The translations under genes were made by a program, and so were the position numbers. Below, one piece after another: positions 1-7,880 of a stretch of DNA of 64,000 bases. The DNA comes from Falsiruegeria mediterranea M17 (GTDB lineage: Bacteria > Pseudomonadota > Alphaproteobacteria > Rhodobacterales > Rhodobacteraceae), in NCBI RefSeq assembly GCF_900302455.1, contig NZ_ONZG01000007.1, forward strand, positions 186,001 through 250,000. The letters run 5' to 3'. Under the pieces are notes generated by a model. That model did no database searches. It was not told the DNA's origin and worked only from the letters and a program-made list of their open reading frames with translations. How positions within the stretch are numbered: position 1 is the stretch's first letter; each line of letters begins with the position of its first letter.

Positions 1-28
1 GGCGCACATTCAAACGGTGGATGCCCAT
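1..28 (-). CDS. start of next GTA-cluster gene (partial)
   Basis: An ATG at 28-26 overlaps the portal stop codon (TGATG arrangement) and opens a frame reading M-G-I-H-R-L-N-V-R to the window edge. In Rhodobacter-type GTA clusters a short gene follows the portal gene, so this is probably that gene, translationally coupled to the portal. Only nine codons are visible, so neither function nor reality can be confirmed here. Confidence 0.4.
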
Positions 29-1212
29 CAGCCATCCGTGTCACCGGTCACCGCTGGCAACCCCAACAGGGCTCGCTTTTCGGCATTCGTCAGGAAATCC
101 GCACCGGTCACCCGCGCCCATTGCGCGTCGCGCTCGGAGGCCAGGGCTGGCACTTGATCCAGATCCGGTTTCAACATCAGATCCTCGCCATTGAACCCTG
201 AAAGCCACTCGGCCAGCGCCGCCGCCACCCGCGTCACCAGAGGCAGAACGGTCAGGCGATAGAACGCTCTATTGGCCTCCTGATAGTTCGAATAGGTCGC
301 GTCACCCTGGATGCCCAGCAACATAGGCGGCACCCCAAAGGCCAGCGCGATCTCGCGGGCGGCGGCTTCCTTGGTCTTCTGAAACTCCATGTCGGAGGGC
401 GAAAAGCCCATCGGCTTCCAATCCAGGCCACCCTCCAGCACCATCGGACGTCCCGCATTGCGCGCGCCCTGATAGTTGGCCTCAATCTCATCGCTCAAAC
501 GACGGAACTGATCCTCGGCCATGACACCCTGCCCGTCGCCACCGTTCCAAACCAACGCACCAGACGGCCGCGCAGCATTGTCCAGCAGCGACTTGGACCA
601 GCGCGAGGCGCTGTTGTGCACATCCACCGCCATCGCCGCCGCCTGCATTGGCGCAAAGCCGTAATGATCATCTTGCGGATGGAACGACTTGATGTGGCAA
701 ATGGCCTGCGCATCAAACCGGTGCTTCTTGGCACCGACGGTGTAGTCAAATGCCACCGGCCATCCATCGGCCCCCGGCACAACCGCCATCCGGTCCGAAC
801 GCAGCACATGCAGCTCCAGCGGCAGACCATCCTCGGCCTGTACCGCCTCGACATAGGCATTGCCCGAGAGCAGCAACTGCCCAAACAGCGCCTCCATCAG
901 TTCGGCCCGTCCCTGTGCCCCGTTGGGCCGCTTGATCAGCGACAACATCGGATGCACGTCATAACGCTGTTCGCGATCCTGCAACACCAACGGCAGCGCC
1001 GCCGCCGCCTCGGCGATCAGCTTGACCGACCGGAACCCAACCGGGTTGCCCGAAAAGCCGGTCCGCGTCAGCGAAGCCGTGTCCCGCGGGCTCCACGCCA
1101 CGCGGCCACCGGTCTGCCAGGCCACAATCGGACCCGCCGCGCTTGCCTTGCTCTCAGGCGCTTTGCCCCCGGCCCCATTCCCGGCACCACGTCGCAAGAA
1201 ATCGAAAACCAT
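28..1212 (-). CDS. gene transfer agent portal protein (HK97-type)
   Basis: A 394-residue portal protein of the HK97 family. Portals form the dodecameric ring at the capsid vertex through which the terminase pumps DNA. The N-terminus starts F-D-F-L-R-R, and the body holds the family-typical stretches FSGNPVGFRSVKLIAE (about 53-68), LLLSGNAYVE (about 113-122) and REIALAFGVPPMLLG (about 286-300). Length matches GTA and HK97 portals. The start is supported by AGGAG eight bases upstream. It lies 240 bp downstream of the large terminase gene on the same strand, the usual GTA order (small terminase, large terminase, portal), so GTA rather than a complete prophage is favoured. Confidence 0.93.
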   Translation of the reverse strand: MVFDFLRRGAGNGAGGKAPESKASAAGPIVAWQTGGRVAWSPRDTASLTRTGFSGNPVGFRSVKLIAEAAAALPLVLQDREQRYDVHPMLSLIKRPNGAQGRAELMEALFGQLLLSGNAYVEAVQAEDGLPLELHVLRSDRMAVVPGADGWPVAFDYTVGAKKHRFDAQAICHIKSFHPQDDHYGFAPMQAAAMAVDVHNSASRWSKSLLDNAARPSGALVWNGGDGQGVMAEDQFRRLSDEIEANYQGARNAGRPMVLEGGLDWKPMGFSPSDMEFQKTKEAAAREIALAFGVPPMLLGIQGDATYSNYQEANRAFYRLTVLPLVTRVAAALAEWLSGFNGEDLMLKPDLDQVPALASERDAQWARVTGADFLTNAEKRALLGLPAVTGDTDG

Positions 1213-1452
1213 ATCTGATGCTCCTATCTGCTCACCGCTGCGCCGGACGCGCCGCTCGGCCTGTTGAGGAGAGTTATCGCTGAAGATTGTTGAAGGCTTG
1301 GAAACAGTGCGAACGCTGCTGCCGCAACACGCTAGATTTCGATGTCAGCAGGGAAACAAAGGGCTGTCATACCCGACGGTCAACCTTAGTTTCCAAACGT
1401 GTTGGTGCGCGACACAGCCTAAGCAAACAGCCACCGCGCAAACCTCAACCGC

Positions 1453-2868
1453 TCACAACACCCGCACACGTGGCCGCCGAAACTGCGCCGCCGGTGCAAT
1501 CATCAGCTCATGCATCGCCCACACCAACGCATCCACGCGGTCCGGCGATCCTTGTCCCTCAAACCCATGCGCTGTCATCTGGCACATCTGTTCCTCCAAT
1601 TCGGACAGATCCCCCACATGCCGCACCTTGCCCTGCTCGTACAAAGCCGCCACCGGCTCTGCCCGTGCCACCTTGCCGCGTGACGCATGAACTGCCTTGA
1701 ACGGCACCAAAGGATCGATCTGGCGAACAACTTCCTCGACCAATTGCCCGCCCTGGTTAACCTCGGCCACCAACCGCTCAGCCCCGAACTCATCCATCGC
1801 CGCAATCGCCGCCGCGGCCCACCCTGACGGCCCCTTGCCGCGCACTGTTCGGTCTGCCAGCACATAACCGCGCCAATCCTGCGGTGGCCCCTTCATCTGC
1901 ACGCCAGCCACCACGATCCCGCACTCATCCGCTTGCGCGCCGGACGTCACAGACGGGTCAATCGCCACCACAACCCGATCCAACGTCGGCGCTTCAGCCT
2001 TGCGCGCTCGTTCCAACTGTTCCGATGACCACAAAGCACCCTCAGCATCCTGCAACAGAACGCCGTCCAGTTCCTGCCGCCCCAACCGCGTCCCCGCATA
2101 GCGCGCGCGGACCTCCTCCAGAAACGACGCCGCAAGATTGGCGCGGTTCGCCTCAGTCGGCGCATGAGTCGTCACGGTGGACGGAGACTCCAGCAGCTGC
2201 TTCAAAACGCCAACATTTCGCGGCGTTGTCGTCACGCAAACCTGCGGTCGCTCTCCCAACCGCAGCGCAAACTGCAACATGTCCCAAGTTTCCCCCGCCT
2301 TTTTCCATTTCGCCAACTCATCGACCCAAGCCCCATCAAATTGCGGCCCCCGCAGCCCCTCGGGGTCATGCGCCGAAAACGCCTGCGCCTCGGCCCCGTT
2401 GGGCCAGATCAATTTGCGCTCGCTTGCCTTCCATGTCGGGCGGCGGTCCGGGGGCGAACACTGCAATATCCCGCTGTCGCCAAAGATCATCACGTCCCGC
2501 ACCTGATCGAACGTCTCACCGATCAGCGCCACGCGTTTGCACTGGCCCTTATCCAGCGGCTTGCTCCCCTCAATGATCGAACGCACCCACTCCGCACCCG
2601 CACGCGTCTTGCCCGCACCGCGTCCGCCCATGATCACCCAGGATCGCCAATCTCCATCGGGTGGCAGCTGATGCGGCATCGCCCAGAACTCAAAAAGGAA
2701 AGGGAGGGCGCAAAGCCCTCCCTCCCCAATCTCACTCAGAAATGTCTCGCGTGTCGCAGCAGGTGCGGAGGCGAGCCAACCTGCACCCGACCTCAAACCG
2801 AGCTCGGTCAAGGTCGAGCGCATAGCCTCCTTGAGCAATTCCGGCCTGTCTGTTGTGTTGTTCGACAA
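1453..2868 (-). CDS. gene transfer agent large terminase (packaging ATPase-nuclease)
   Basis: A 471-residue terminase large subunit. It translocates DNA into the particle head with an N-terminal ATPase and cleaves it with a C-terminal RNase H-like nuclease. Walker A is GGRGAGKT (about 81-88), a Walker-B-like acidic segment is WVDELAKW, and the nuclease motif region includes VVVAIDPSV. The N-terminal stretch ALPFLFEFWAMPHQLPP just before the ATPase is typical of the GTA and Terminase_6 family. The assigned start makes it overlap the upstream gp1 gene by 137 bp in another frame. A later ATG at about 2823 would reduce but not abolish the overlap. Confidence 0.94.
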   Translation of the reverse strand: MSNNTTDRPELLKEAMRSTLTELGLRSGAGWLASAPAATRETFLSEIGEGGLCALPFLFEFWAMPHQLPPDGDWRSWVIMGGRGAGKTRAGAEWVRSIIEGSKPLDKGQCKRVALIGETFDQVRDVMIFGDSGILQCSPPDRRPTWKASERKLIWPNGAEAQAFSAHDPEGLRGPQFDGAWVDELAKWKKAGETWDMLQFALRLGERPQVCVTTTPRNVGVLKQLLESPSTVTTHAPTEANRANLAASFLEEVRARYAGTRLGRQELDGVLLQDAEGALWSSEQLERARKAEAPTLDRVVVAIDPSVTSGAQADECGIVVAGVQMKGPPQDWRGYVLADRTVRGKGPSGWAAAAIAAMDEFGAERLVAEVNQGGQLVEEVVRQIDPLVPFKAVHASRGKVARAEPVAALYEQGKVRHVGDLSELEEQMCQMTAHGFEGQGSPDRVDALVWAMHELMIAPAAQFRRPRVRVL

Positions 2869-3094
2869 AACTCGTCTCCACTTTCTGACAATTGTTGATC
2901 AGCGTATTGACCGATCCCAACTGCTTGCTGGTTCCAGCAAGATCTGCATCCTCCCCGGTCTCGATCTGCTTGCGCAGGTCTTCCGCCGCTTGCCGCAAAT
3001 CGCGAATGGATCTCTCCAGGGACTGCAAAAGTTCAGCCGTCTGCGAAATCCGCTCCTCCGGGGTAATCAAAGTCATGTGTGCTTTGGACCTCAT
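2732..3094 (-). CDS. GTA gp1, small-terminase-like protein
   Basis: A 120-residue protein, rich in charged residues, with an amphipathic alpha-helical central part (about 8-45, ISQTAELLQSLERSIRDLRQ). It sits directly before the large terminase, where Rhodobacter-type GTAs encode gp1, regarded as the small terminase (DNA recognition and ATPase stimulation). No HTH is obvious. The start is uncertain: ATG at 3094 or at 3076 (MTLITPEER), with only weak ribosome-binding sites (GGAG or GAGG 11-12 bases upstream). Its last third is encoded by the same DNA as the N-terminus of the large terminase, in a different frame. Confidence 0.72.
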   Translation of the reverse strand: MRSKAHMTLITPEERISQTAELLQSLERSIRDLRQAAEDLRKQIETGEDADLAGTSKQLGSVNTLINNCQKVETSFVEQHNRQAGIAQGGYALDLDRARFEVGCRLARLRTCCDTRDISE

Positions 3095-3123
3095 GCGTGA
3101 GTGATCTCCGCACGAGAGAAACG

Positions 3124-3156
3124 AAAAAACGGCCTCCGGATCATCTCCGGGGCCGT
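3124..3156 (-). terminator. intrinsic terminator/attenuator in the GTA leader
   Basis: On the minus strand an 11-pair hairpin (ACGGCC plus CCGGA pairing, one bulged base, 5-nt loop; arms 3146-3156 and 3129-3140) is followed directly by six T at 3129-3124. It lies between the promoter at 3184-3212 and the first GTA gene. It is therefore not the terminator of mltG, which has its own hairpin at 3282-3299. It could abort GTA transcription or end a short leader RNA. Confidence 0.7.
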
Positions 3157-3183
3157 CTGCCCACTTCTTCTAGCATGACACAA

Positions 3184-3212
3184 CCTATAGCTGATACAGG
3201 GCGCTCTGTCAA
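3184..3212 (-). promoter_or_regulatory. sigma70-type promoter upstream of the GTA cluster
   Basis: A consensus TTGACA at 3212-3207 and TATAGG at 3189-3184 are separated by 17 bp on the minus strand, pointing at gp1. Transcription would start near 3177, about 50 nt before the leader terminator. This is the best promoter match seen in the first 10 kb. Confidence 0.6.
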
Positions 3213-3277
3213 GGTTTCACGCAACAGCCGCAACACCTAAGCGTTCGATATCATTAATGAATTCTTAAGTTTAACGG

Positions 3278-3299
3278 AAAAGGGCGGCCTAAGCCGCCC
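3278..3299 (-). terminator. terminator of fabF-mltG
   Basis: The hairpin GGGCGGC-loop-GCCGCCC (3299-3282), followed by TTTT on the minus strand, lies immediately after the mltG stop codon. It separates the fab cluster from the GTA cluster. Confidence 0.8.
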
Positions 3300-3302
3300 G
3301 TT

Positions 3303-4457
3303 TCAATTGTTGTTTCTTTCGGCTTCGATCTCGCGCCATTTGGCCACGTTCCGATTGTGCTCTTGCAGCGTTTCGGCAAAGGCATGACCGCCAGTACCGT
3401 CCGCGACAAAGAAGATGTAATCCGTCTCATCCGGAGCAACCGCAGCCTCCAGGCTTGCCAGTCCCGGGTTGGCAATCGGAGTCGGCGGCAAACCGTCAAT
3501 CAGATAGGTATTCCAAGGTGTTATACGGCGAAGCTCACTGCGACGCAGACCGCGCCCCAACACGCCTTGCCCCTTGGTGATGCCATAGATCACCGTCGGG
3601 TCCGTTTGTAGCTTCATGCCCTGGTTCAGACGGTTGGTGAACACACTTGCCACCTGCCCACGCTCCTCGGCAACACCGGTTTCCTTCTCGATGATCGAGG
3701 CCAGGATCAACATCTCTTCCGGGCTATCCAACGGCAACCCATCCTGGCGGCTTTCCCACACGGCATTGATGCGCAGTTCCTGCTTTTCCTGCATTTGAGC
3801 CAGAACTGCGCCCCGTTGGGTACCGGGAGACACCTCATAGCTATCTGGCGCCAGCAACCCTTCACGTGGAATTTCGCTCACATTGCCTTCCAGCAGATCC
3901 AGCGCTTTCAGACCCTCAACGATCTGCCAACTGGTCACCCCTTCGGCAACAGCGATACGGTATCGTGTGTCCCGCTCGGCGCGCTTCTCACCATAGACTG
4001 CAGGAATATCTTCGGCCTTGGGGTCAAAAGAGGCCAACTCAACAAAGCGCTCCGTGCCTGGGTCCAGCTCACGGATCTGGGTTTGCAAGCGCGTCACACC
4101 GATGCGATAGACGATCTCGGTGCCACATGTGCTCGCACCGCCTTTGGTAATCTCCTCCACGATCTGCTCCATGCTGGAGCCTTCGTTGATCAGGAAACTT
4201 CCTGCTTTCAACTGGCTGGCCTTGTCAGCATAGTCCGCGCCCAGACGGAAAATCGTACCGTTCGACACCGCACCGGTACGCTCCAACTCGCGGCTTACCT
4301 GCCCCATGTTCGAGCCCGTCTTGACCCGCAAACAGATCGCCTGATCCAACGGCCCCTGGGCCGTATACTGCGACTGTCCCCACAGGATCACACCCGCAGC
4401 CAGAAACATGCCAACCACCAGAATGGTCAGCATGTTCGAGGCAAGAGACCGCCACAT
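3303..4457 (-). CDS. mltG: endolytic murein transglycosylase MltG
   Basis: A 384-residue membrane-anchored transglycosylase that cleaves nascent glycan strands and so sets peptidoglycan chain length. One N-terminal transmembrane helix (about 9-27) is followed by the YceG/MltG domain. The catalytic glutamate is in LASIIEKETG (about Glu257), and LQTDPTVIYGI and LPPTPIANPG are conserved family blocks. The start codon overlaps the fabF stop by one base (TAATG), so the two genes are translationally coupled. The fabF-mltG order is common in proteobacteria. Confidence 0.96.
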   Translation of the reverse strand: MWRSLASNMLTILVVGMFLAAGVILWGQSQYTAQGPLDQAICLRVKTGSNMGQVSRELERTGAVSNGTIFRLGADYADKASQLKAGSFLINEGSSMEQIVEEITKGGASTCGTEIVYRIGVTRLQTQIRELDPGTERFVELASFDPKAEDIPAVYGEKRAERDTRYRIAVAEGVTSWQIVEGLKALDLLEGNVSEIPREGLLAPDSYEVSPGTQRGAVLAQMQEKQELRINAVWESRQDGLPLDSPEEMLILASIIEKETGVAEERGQVASVFTNRLNQGMKLQTDPTVIYGITKGQGVLGRGLRRSELRRITPWNTYLIDGLPPTPIANPGLASLEAAVAPDETDYIFFVADGTGGHAFAETLQEHNRNVAKWREIEAERNNN

Positions 4458-5722
4458 TAGTCAGGTTTCCCGAAGATCACGCTTGCGTTGGTGCCGCCAA
4501 ACCCGAACGAGTTCGACAGGGCCACATCAATCTTGCGTTCACGCTTTGCATTTGGCGCCAGATCCAGCGGCGTTTCAACGGCCGGATTGTCCAGGTTGAT
4601 CGTGGGTGGTGCCACCTGATCACGGATCGCGAGGATCGAGAAGATCGCCTCGATCGCGCCAGCTGCCCCCAACAGGTGCCCTGTAGCGGATTTGGTCGAG
4701 GTCATGGTGGCCTCGGCCGCATGCTCACCCAACAGCCGCTCTACCGCGCCCAACTCGATGGTATCAGCCATGGTCGAGGTGCCGTGCGCGTTGATGTAAT
4801 CCAAATCCGACGGCTCCAGACCGGCGCTGCGCAAGGCTGCCCGCATCGAACGCTCGGCTCCATCGCCATCCTCGGACGGCGCGGTGATGTGATAGGCATC
4901 GCCCGACATGCCATAGCCCAGCACCTCGGCGTAGATCTTGGCACCACGCGCCTTGGCGTGTTCATAATCTTCCAGAACCACGATGCCTGCGCCCTCACCC
5001 ATGACGAAGCCATCACGGTCATTGTCATAGGGGCGGCTCGCGGCTTGCGGGTTGTCCGCATATTTCGTCGACAACGCCTTGCACGCGTTGAAACCCGCGA
5101 TCCCGATCTCGCAGATGCAGCCCTCGCCACCACCTGCAATCATCACGTCCGCATCACCTGCGCGAATGATCCGGCTTGCATCCCCGATGGCATGTGCACC
5201 GGTCGAACAGGCGGTCACAACCGAATGGTTCGGACCTTTGAACCCGTGACGGATCGACACCTGGCCTGAGGCCAGGTTGATCAGCGCACCCGGAATAAAG
5301 AACGGCGACACCCGACGCGGGCCCTTGTCGCGGATCAGGTTCGCGGTATTTGCGATCGATCCCAGACCACCGATGCCCGAGCCGATCAGAACACCGGTGC
5401 GCAGCTTGTCTTCTTCGTCCTCAGGCGTCCAGCCCGCATCCTGAACGGCCATATCGGCAGCCGCGATGGAATACAGGATAAAATCCTCAATCTTGCGCTG
5501 TTCTTTCGGCGGCATCCAATCATTGGGGTTGAACGTCCCGTCGGTGCCATCACCACGCGGCACTTCGCAGGCATAGGTTGTGGTCACACCCGATGCCTCT
5601 GCATCGAACAAGGTGATCGGACCCGCGCCCGATTGCCCATCCAGCAATCGCGACCAGGTTTCCTCGACTCCGCTGGCCAACGGTGTGACCAACCCCAAAC
5701 CGGTTACAACGACTCTGCGCAT
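4457..5722 (-). CDS. fabF: beta-ketoacyl-ACP synthase II
   Basis: A 421-residue condensing enzyme that elongates acyl-ACP with malonyl-ACP in type II fatty acid synthesis. The Cys-His-His triad is visible: Cys172 in VTACSTGAHAIG, His313 in NAHGTST and His349 in SATGHLLGAAG. The C-terminal NSFGFGGTNAS loop is typical of KAS II. Length is normal. It is separated from acpP by two unrelated genes and preceded by a hairpin-rich leader (5760-5841). Confidence 0.97.
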   Translation of the reverse strand: MRRVVVTGLGLVTPLASGVEETWSRLLDGQSGAGPITLFDAEASGVTTTYACEVPRGDGTDGTFNPNDWMPPKEQRKIEDFILYSIAAADMAVQDAGWTPEDEEDKLRTGVLIGSGIGGLGSIANTANLIRDKGPRRVSPFFIPGALINLASGQVSIRHGFKGPNHSVVTACSTGAHAIGDASRIIRAGDADVMIAGGGEGCICEIGIAGFNACKALSTKYADNPQAASRPYDNDRDGFVMGEGAGIVVLEDYEHAKARGAKIYAEVLGYGMSGDAYHITAPSEDGDGAERSMRAALRSAGLEPSDLDYINAHGTSTMADTIELGAVERLLGEHAAEATMTSTKSATGHLLGAAGAIEAIFSILAIRDQVAPPTINLDNPAVETPLDLAPNAKRERKIDVALSNSFGFGGTNASVIFGKPD

Positions 5723-5759
5723 GAACTGCCCTCTTGCCTGCTTGCCTTTGAAAACCGCT

Positions 5760-5841
5760 CATACCCCGCCCAAGGGTATGGGGGCAAGAGCAAGGGCCGA
5801 ATTGACACAAGCGCAATTCGGCCCAACCGCCCAAATTGGGC
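5760..5841. promoter_or_regulatory. cluster of three inverted repeats upstream of fabF
   Basis: Three dyads occupy the 160-bp gap between the HisA-like gene and fabF: CATACCC/GGGTATG (5760-5780), GGGCCGAATTG/CAATTCGGCCC (5794-5824, 11-bp arms) and GCCCAA-A-TTGGGC (5829-5841). None has a T-run on the minus strand, so they are not classical terminators. They may be mRNA structures in the fabF leader or protein sites. Confidence 0.4.
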
Positions 5842-5884
5842 CAAAATTCGCGCCCTCAAGGGGTGCGGTGCATTTTTTGCCGTG

Positions 5885-6628
5885 TTATTGGAACTCGGCC
5901 ACCGGTTCTGGCCCCGGTTGCGACACCGACAGGGCCTCGGCCAAATCTACGGTCTTGCGGAACAGCGCCCGCCCGACCAACGTGCCCGAGATGTTGGGCA
6001 GATAGGTCAGCCGCGCGATATCATCGACGCTGCGCACGACACCGCTGGCAATCACCGGAGTCCGCGATTTCTCGGCCAGACCGGCAATCAGACCCAGCTG
6101 TGCCTCGACATCTTCCATGTCGCTGTCGATATCCGTCACCACGATGCCCGCAAAAGGCGTATCACCAAAAGCTTCGACAAAGCCCTCGGGCGTAAACGCG
6201 CTCGAACTGCGCCAGCCTTCGGTCATCACCTGCCCTTGCCAAACATCCACCGCCAGCACGATCTGGTCCGGGTGATGCTTGGCCATTTCCTTGACCAATT
6301 CAGGGTCCCGCGCAGCCAAGGTACCAACAACAATGCGCCCCGCGCCCTTGTCGATCCAATGCTCGATGGAATCGCGTGTACGCATGCCACCGCCCAGTTG
6401 AACCGGGATGCCGGCCGAGCGAATGATCTCTTCGACCAACTCGGAATTGGCATCGCTGCCATCAATGGCATCAAAATCCGTCAGGTGCATCCATTCGGCC
6501 CCGGCCGCAGCCCAGGCACGCGCAGTTTCCACCGGATCGACATGCCACAGCATAGCCGAATCCAAACGCCCCTTGTCCAGGGTCACGCATTTCCCCTGCT
6601 GGAGCTCCATGGTTGGGTAAATCATCAT
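5885..6628 (-). CDS. HisA-like TIM-barrel protein with altered catalytic site
   Basis: A 247-residue (beta/alpha)8 barrel of the HisA/HisF family. HisA isomerises ProFAR to PRFAR in histidine synthesis. Phosphate-binding loops are kept (QLGGGMRTRDSIE about 77-90, IVVGTLA about 99-105, IASGVVRSVDD), as is Asp128 in AVDVWQGQV. However, the N-terminal catalytic motif that reads PAIDL in HisA reads PTMEL here, with Glu8 in place of the base Asp, and the usual TDISRDG reads TDIDSDM. No other his genes are nearby. It may be a paralogue with a changed substrate. The start has a clear GGAGGA ribosome-binding site. Confidence 0.8.
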   Translation of the reverse strand: MMIYPTMELQQGKCVTLDKGRLDSAMLWHVDPVETARAWAAAGAEWMHLTDFDAIDGSDANSELVEEIIRSAGIPVQLGGGMRTRDSIEHWIDKGAGRIVVGTLAARDPELVKEMAKHHPDQIVLAVDVWQGQVMTEGWRSSSAFTPEGFVEAFGDTPFAGIVVTDIDSDMEDVEAQLGLIAGLAEKSRTPVIASGVVRSVDDIARLTYLPNISGTLVGRALFRKTVDLAEALSVSQPGPEPVAEFQ

Positions 6629-6754
6629 GAGCTTATTCCTCCGCTCAATGTGGCCACGCTCTAATCGAGTGTACCATACCGCGGAGAAACTGCGGACTAT
6701 GCCCCAGTTTCGGCATCGTCCGTTCTGTTTGCGGCGTCAGAAGCTATTGGAGTT

Positions 6755-7294
6755 TCAAGACCGCGACGGGGGCCCGTTTCGCCGAAACAGTTCAACCTCG
6801 GTCCCCAGGAACTCGGCCGTGCGCAACGAGGTATACCCCAGTTTGCGCGCCAGCTTCACGGACGGCTGGTTGCGCGTATCCACCATTGCGACCAGAACAC
6901 CGGGAATCACCCGGTCGAACCAATCATGCGCCGCCTGCACCGCTTCATAGCCGATGCCCTGGCCTTGTGCCTCGGGCAGCAGCACCCATCCAGCCTCGGG
7001 GAAAACGTCAAAATCTTCGCCCAAGGCCCGATCCTTGAAGAAAAAACCGGCCTGTCCGACCATCTTGCGTGTGCTTTGCAAGACGATGGCCCACTGCCCG
7101 AACCCGGTCATCTGCCAATGTCCTGCATTTCGCAGGAATGCGTCCCAGGCTTCGCCGCGCGTCTTGGCCTCGCCACCAATAAAGCGCACGACGTCAGGAT
7201 CGGTCCAGATCTCGACAAACCGTTCGAAATCCTCGGGCCTGATACCGCTCAGGGTCACCCTGGCGGTGTTGATCATGGGAATATTGCGATTCAT
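6755..7294 (-). CDS. GNAT-family N-acetyltransferase (RimJ/RimL-like)
   Basis: A 179-residue acetyltransferase of the Acetyltransf_3 type, which transfers acetyl from acetyl-CoA to an amine or a protein N-terminus. The acetyl-CoA pyrophosphate-binding motif is LPEAQGQGIGYEAV (about 127-140), and the C-terminal NQPSVKLARKLGY is the usual motif B. The substrate cannot be told. Either ATG (7294 or the internal one at MINTARVTL) is possible, since neither has a good ribosome-binding site. It is inserted with the HisA-like gene between acpP and fabF. Confidence 0.85.
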   Translation of the reverse strand: MNRNIPMINTARVTLSGIRPEDFERFVEIWTDPDVVRFIGGEAKTRGEAWDAFLRNAGHWQMTGFGQWAIVLQSTRKMVGQAGFFFKDRALGEDFDVFPEAGWVLLPEAQGQGIGYEAVQAAHDWFDRVIPGVLVAMVDTRNQPSVKLARKLGYTSLRTAEFLGTEVELFRRNGPPSRS

Positions 7295-7380
7295 TGCGCG
7301 TGTGGTCTTGGTTGTTCTGCCTCACCACCACCGTGCATTTCCCGCAGGCTCAGGGCAAGCCGAATTCAACCACCCCAAAT

Positions 7381-7420
7381 AAAAACGGCGCCTCCCCGCC
7401 GGGGAAGCGCCGTTTTTTTT
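7381..7420. terminator. bidirectional terminator after acpP
   Basis: A GC-rich hairpin at 7386-7412 (CGGCGCCTCCCC/GGGGAAGCGCCG) is flanked by A5 on the left and T8 on the right. It can therefore terminate in both directions, here mainly acpP on the minus strand. Confidence 0.88.
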
Positions 7421-7434
7421 GCTCACGACGAAGC

Positions 7435-7668
7435 TTAGGAGGCTTCGGTGATGAATTTGACTGCGTCGCCAAAGGTCTGGATGGTCTCGGCTGCGTCATC
7501 GGGGATCTCGATGCCGAACTCTTCTTCGAACGCCATGACCAGCTCGACAGTGTCCAGGCTGTCTGCGCCCAGATCGTCGATGAACGAGGCGCTCTCGGTC
7601 ACTTTGTCTTCTTCAACACCCAGGTGCTCTACAACGATCTTCTTCACGCGATCTGCGACGTCGCTCAT
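7435..7668 (-). CDS. acpP: acyl carrier protein
   Basis: A 77-residue, strongly acidic acyl carrier protein that holds growing fatty acyl chains on 4'-phosphopantetheine. The attachment serine is Ser37 in the DSL motif ([18 protein letters not shown]). GAGGA stands six bases before the ATG. It lies downstream of fabG with a 212-bp gap holding a perfect palindrome (7689-7702), followed by a strong terminator. This fits abundant, partly independent transcription. Confidence 0.98.
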   Translation of the reverse strand: MSDVADRVKKIVVEHLGVEEDKVTESASFIDDLGADSLDTVELVMAFEEEFGIEIPDDAAETIQTFGDAVKFITEAS

Positions 7669-7688
7669 GTCAATTCCTCATTCATTCA

Positions 7689-7702
7689 GGGCACATGTGC
7701 CC
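7689..7702. promoter_or_regulatory. 14-bp palindrome in the acpP upstream region
   Basis: The perfect palindrome GGGCACATGTGCCC lies about 20 bp upstream of the acpP start codon. It would fall in the 5' untranslated region or near the transcription start. It could be an operator or an mRNA hairpin. Confidence 0.35.
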
Positions 7703-7880
7703 GGTTCTGCCCTTGCCCGCTCGGGGTGGCTTGGTTTTGCCCGGTGCGGGCGGTTAAGGTCCCGGGGTTCCGGGCAACTGCGGAAACAGACCCCATCGCC
7801 CGTCCCCATCAAAGATGCGCCGCCTATAGCATAGACGGACGCAGAGGCAAACGATTTCGCCGTTTGCCCCTGCGTTGCGC

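Noticed and set aside
616-2898. Several long plus-strand open frames opposite the portal and terminase genes
   Set aside because: They are mirror frames of GC-rich genes; their translations are Arg/Pro/His-rich, without domains, and no ribosome-binding sites precede them.
1-3094. Intact prophage
   Set aside because: Gene order and family features are those of a Rhodobacter-type GTA, and no integrase, repressor or lysis gene precedes the terminase; only the first genes are in the window.
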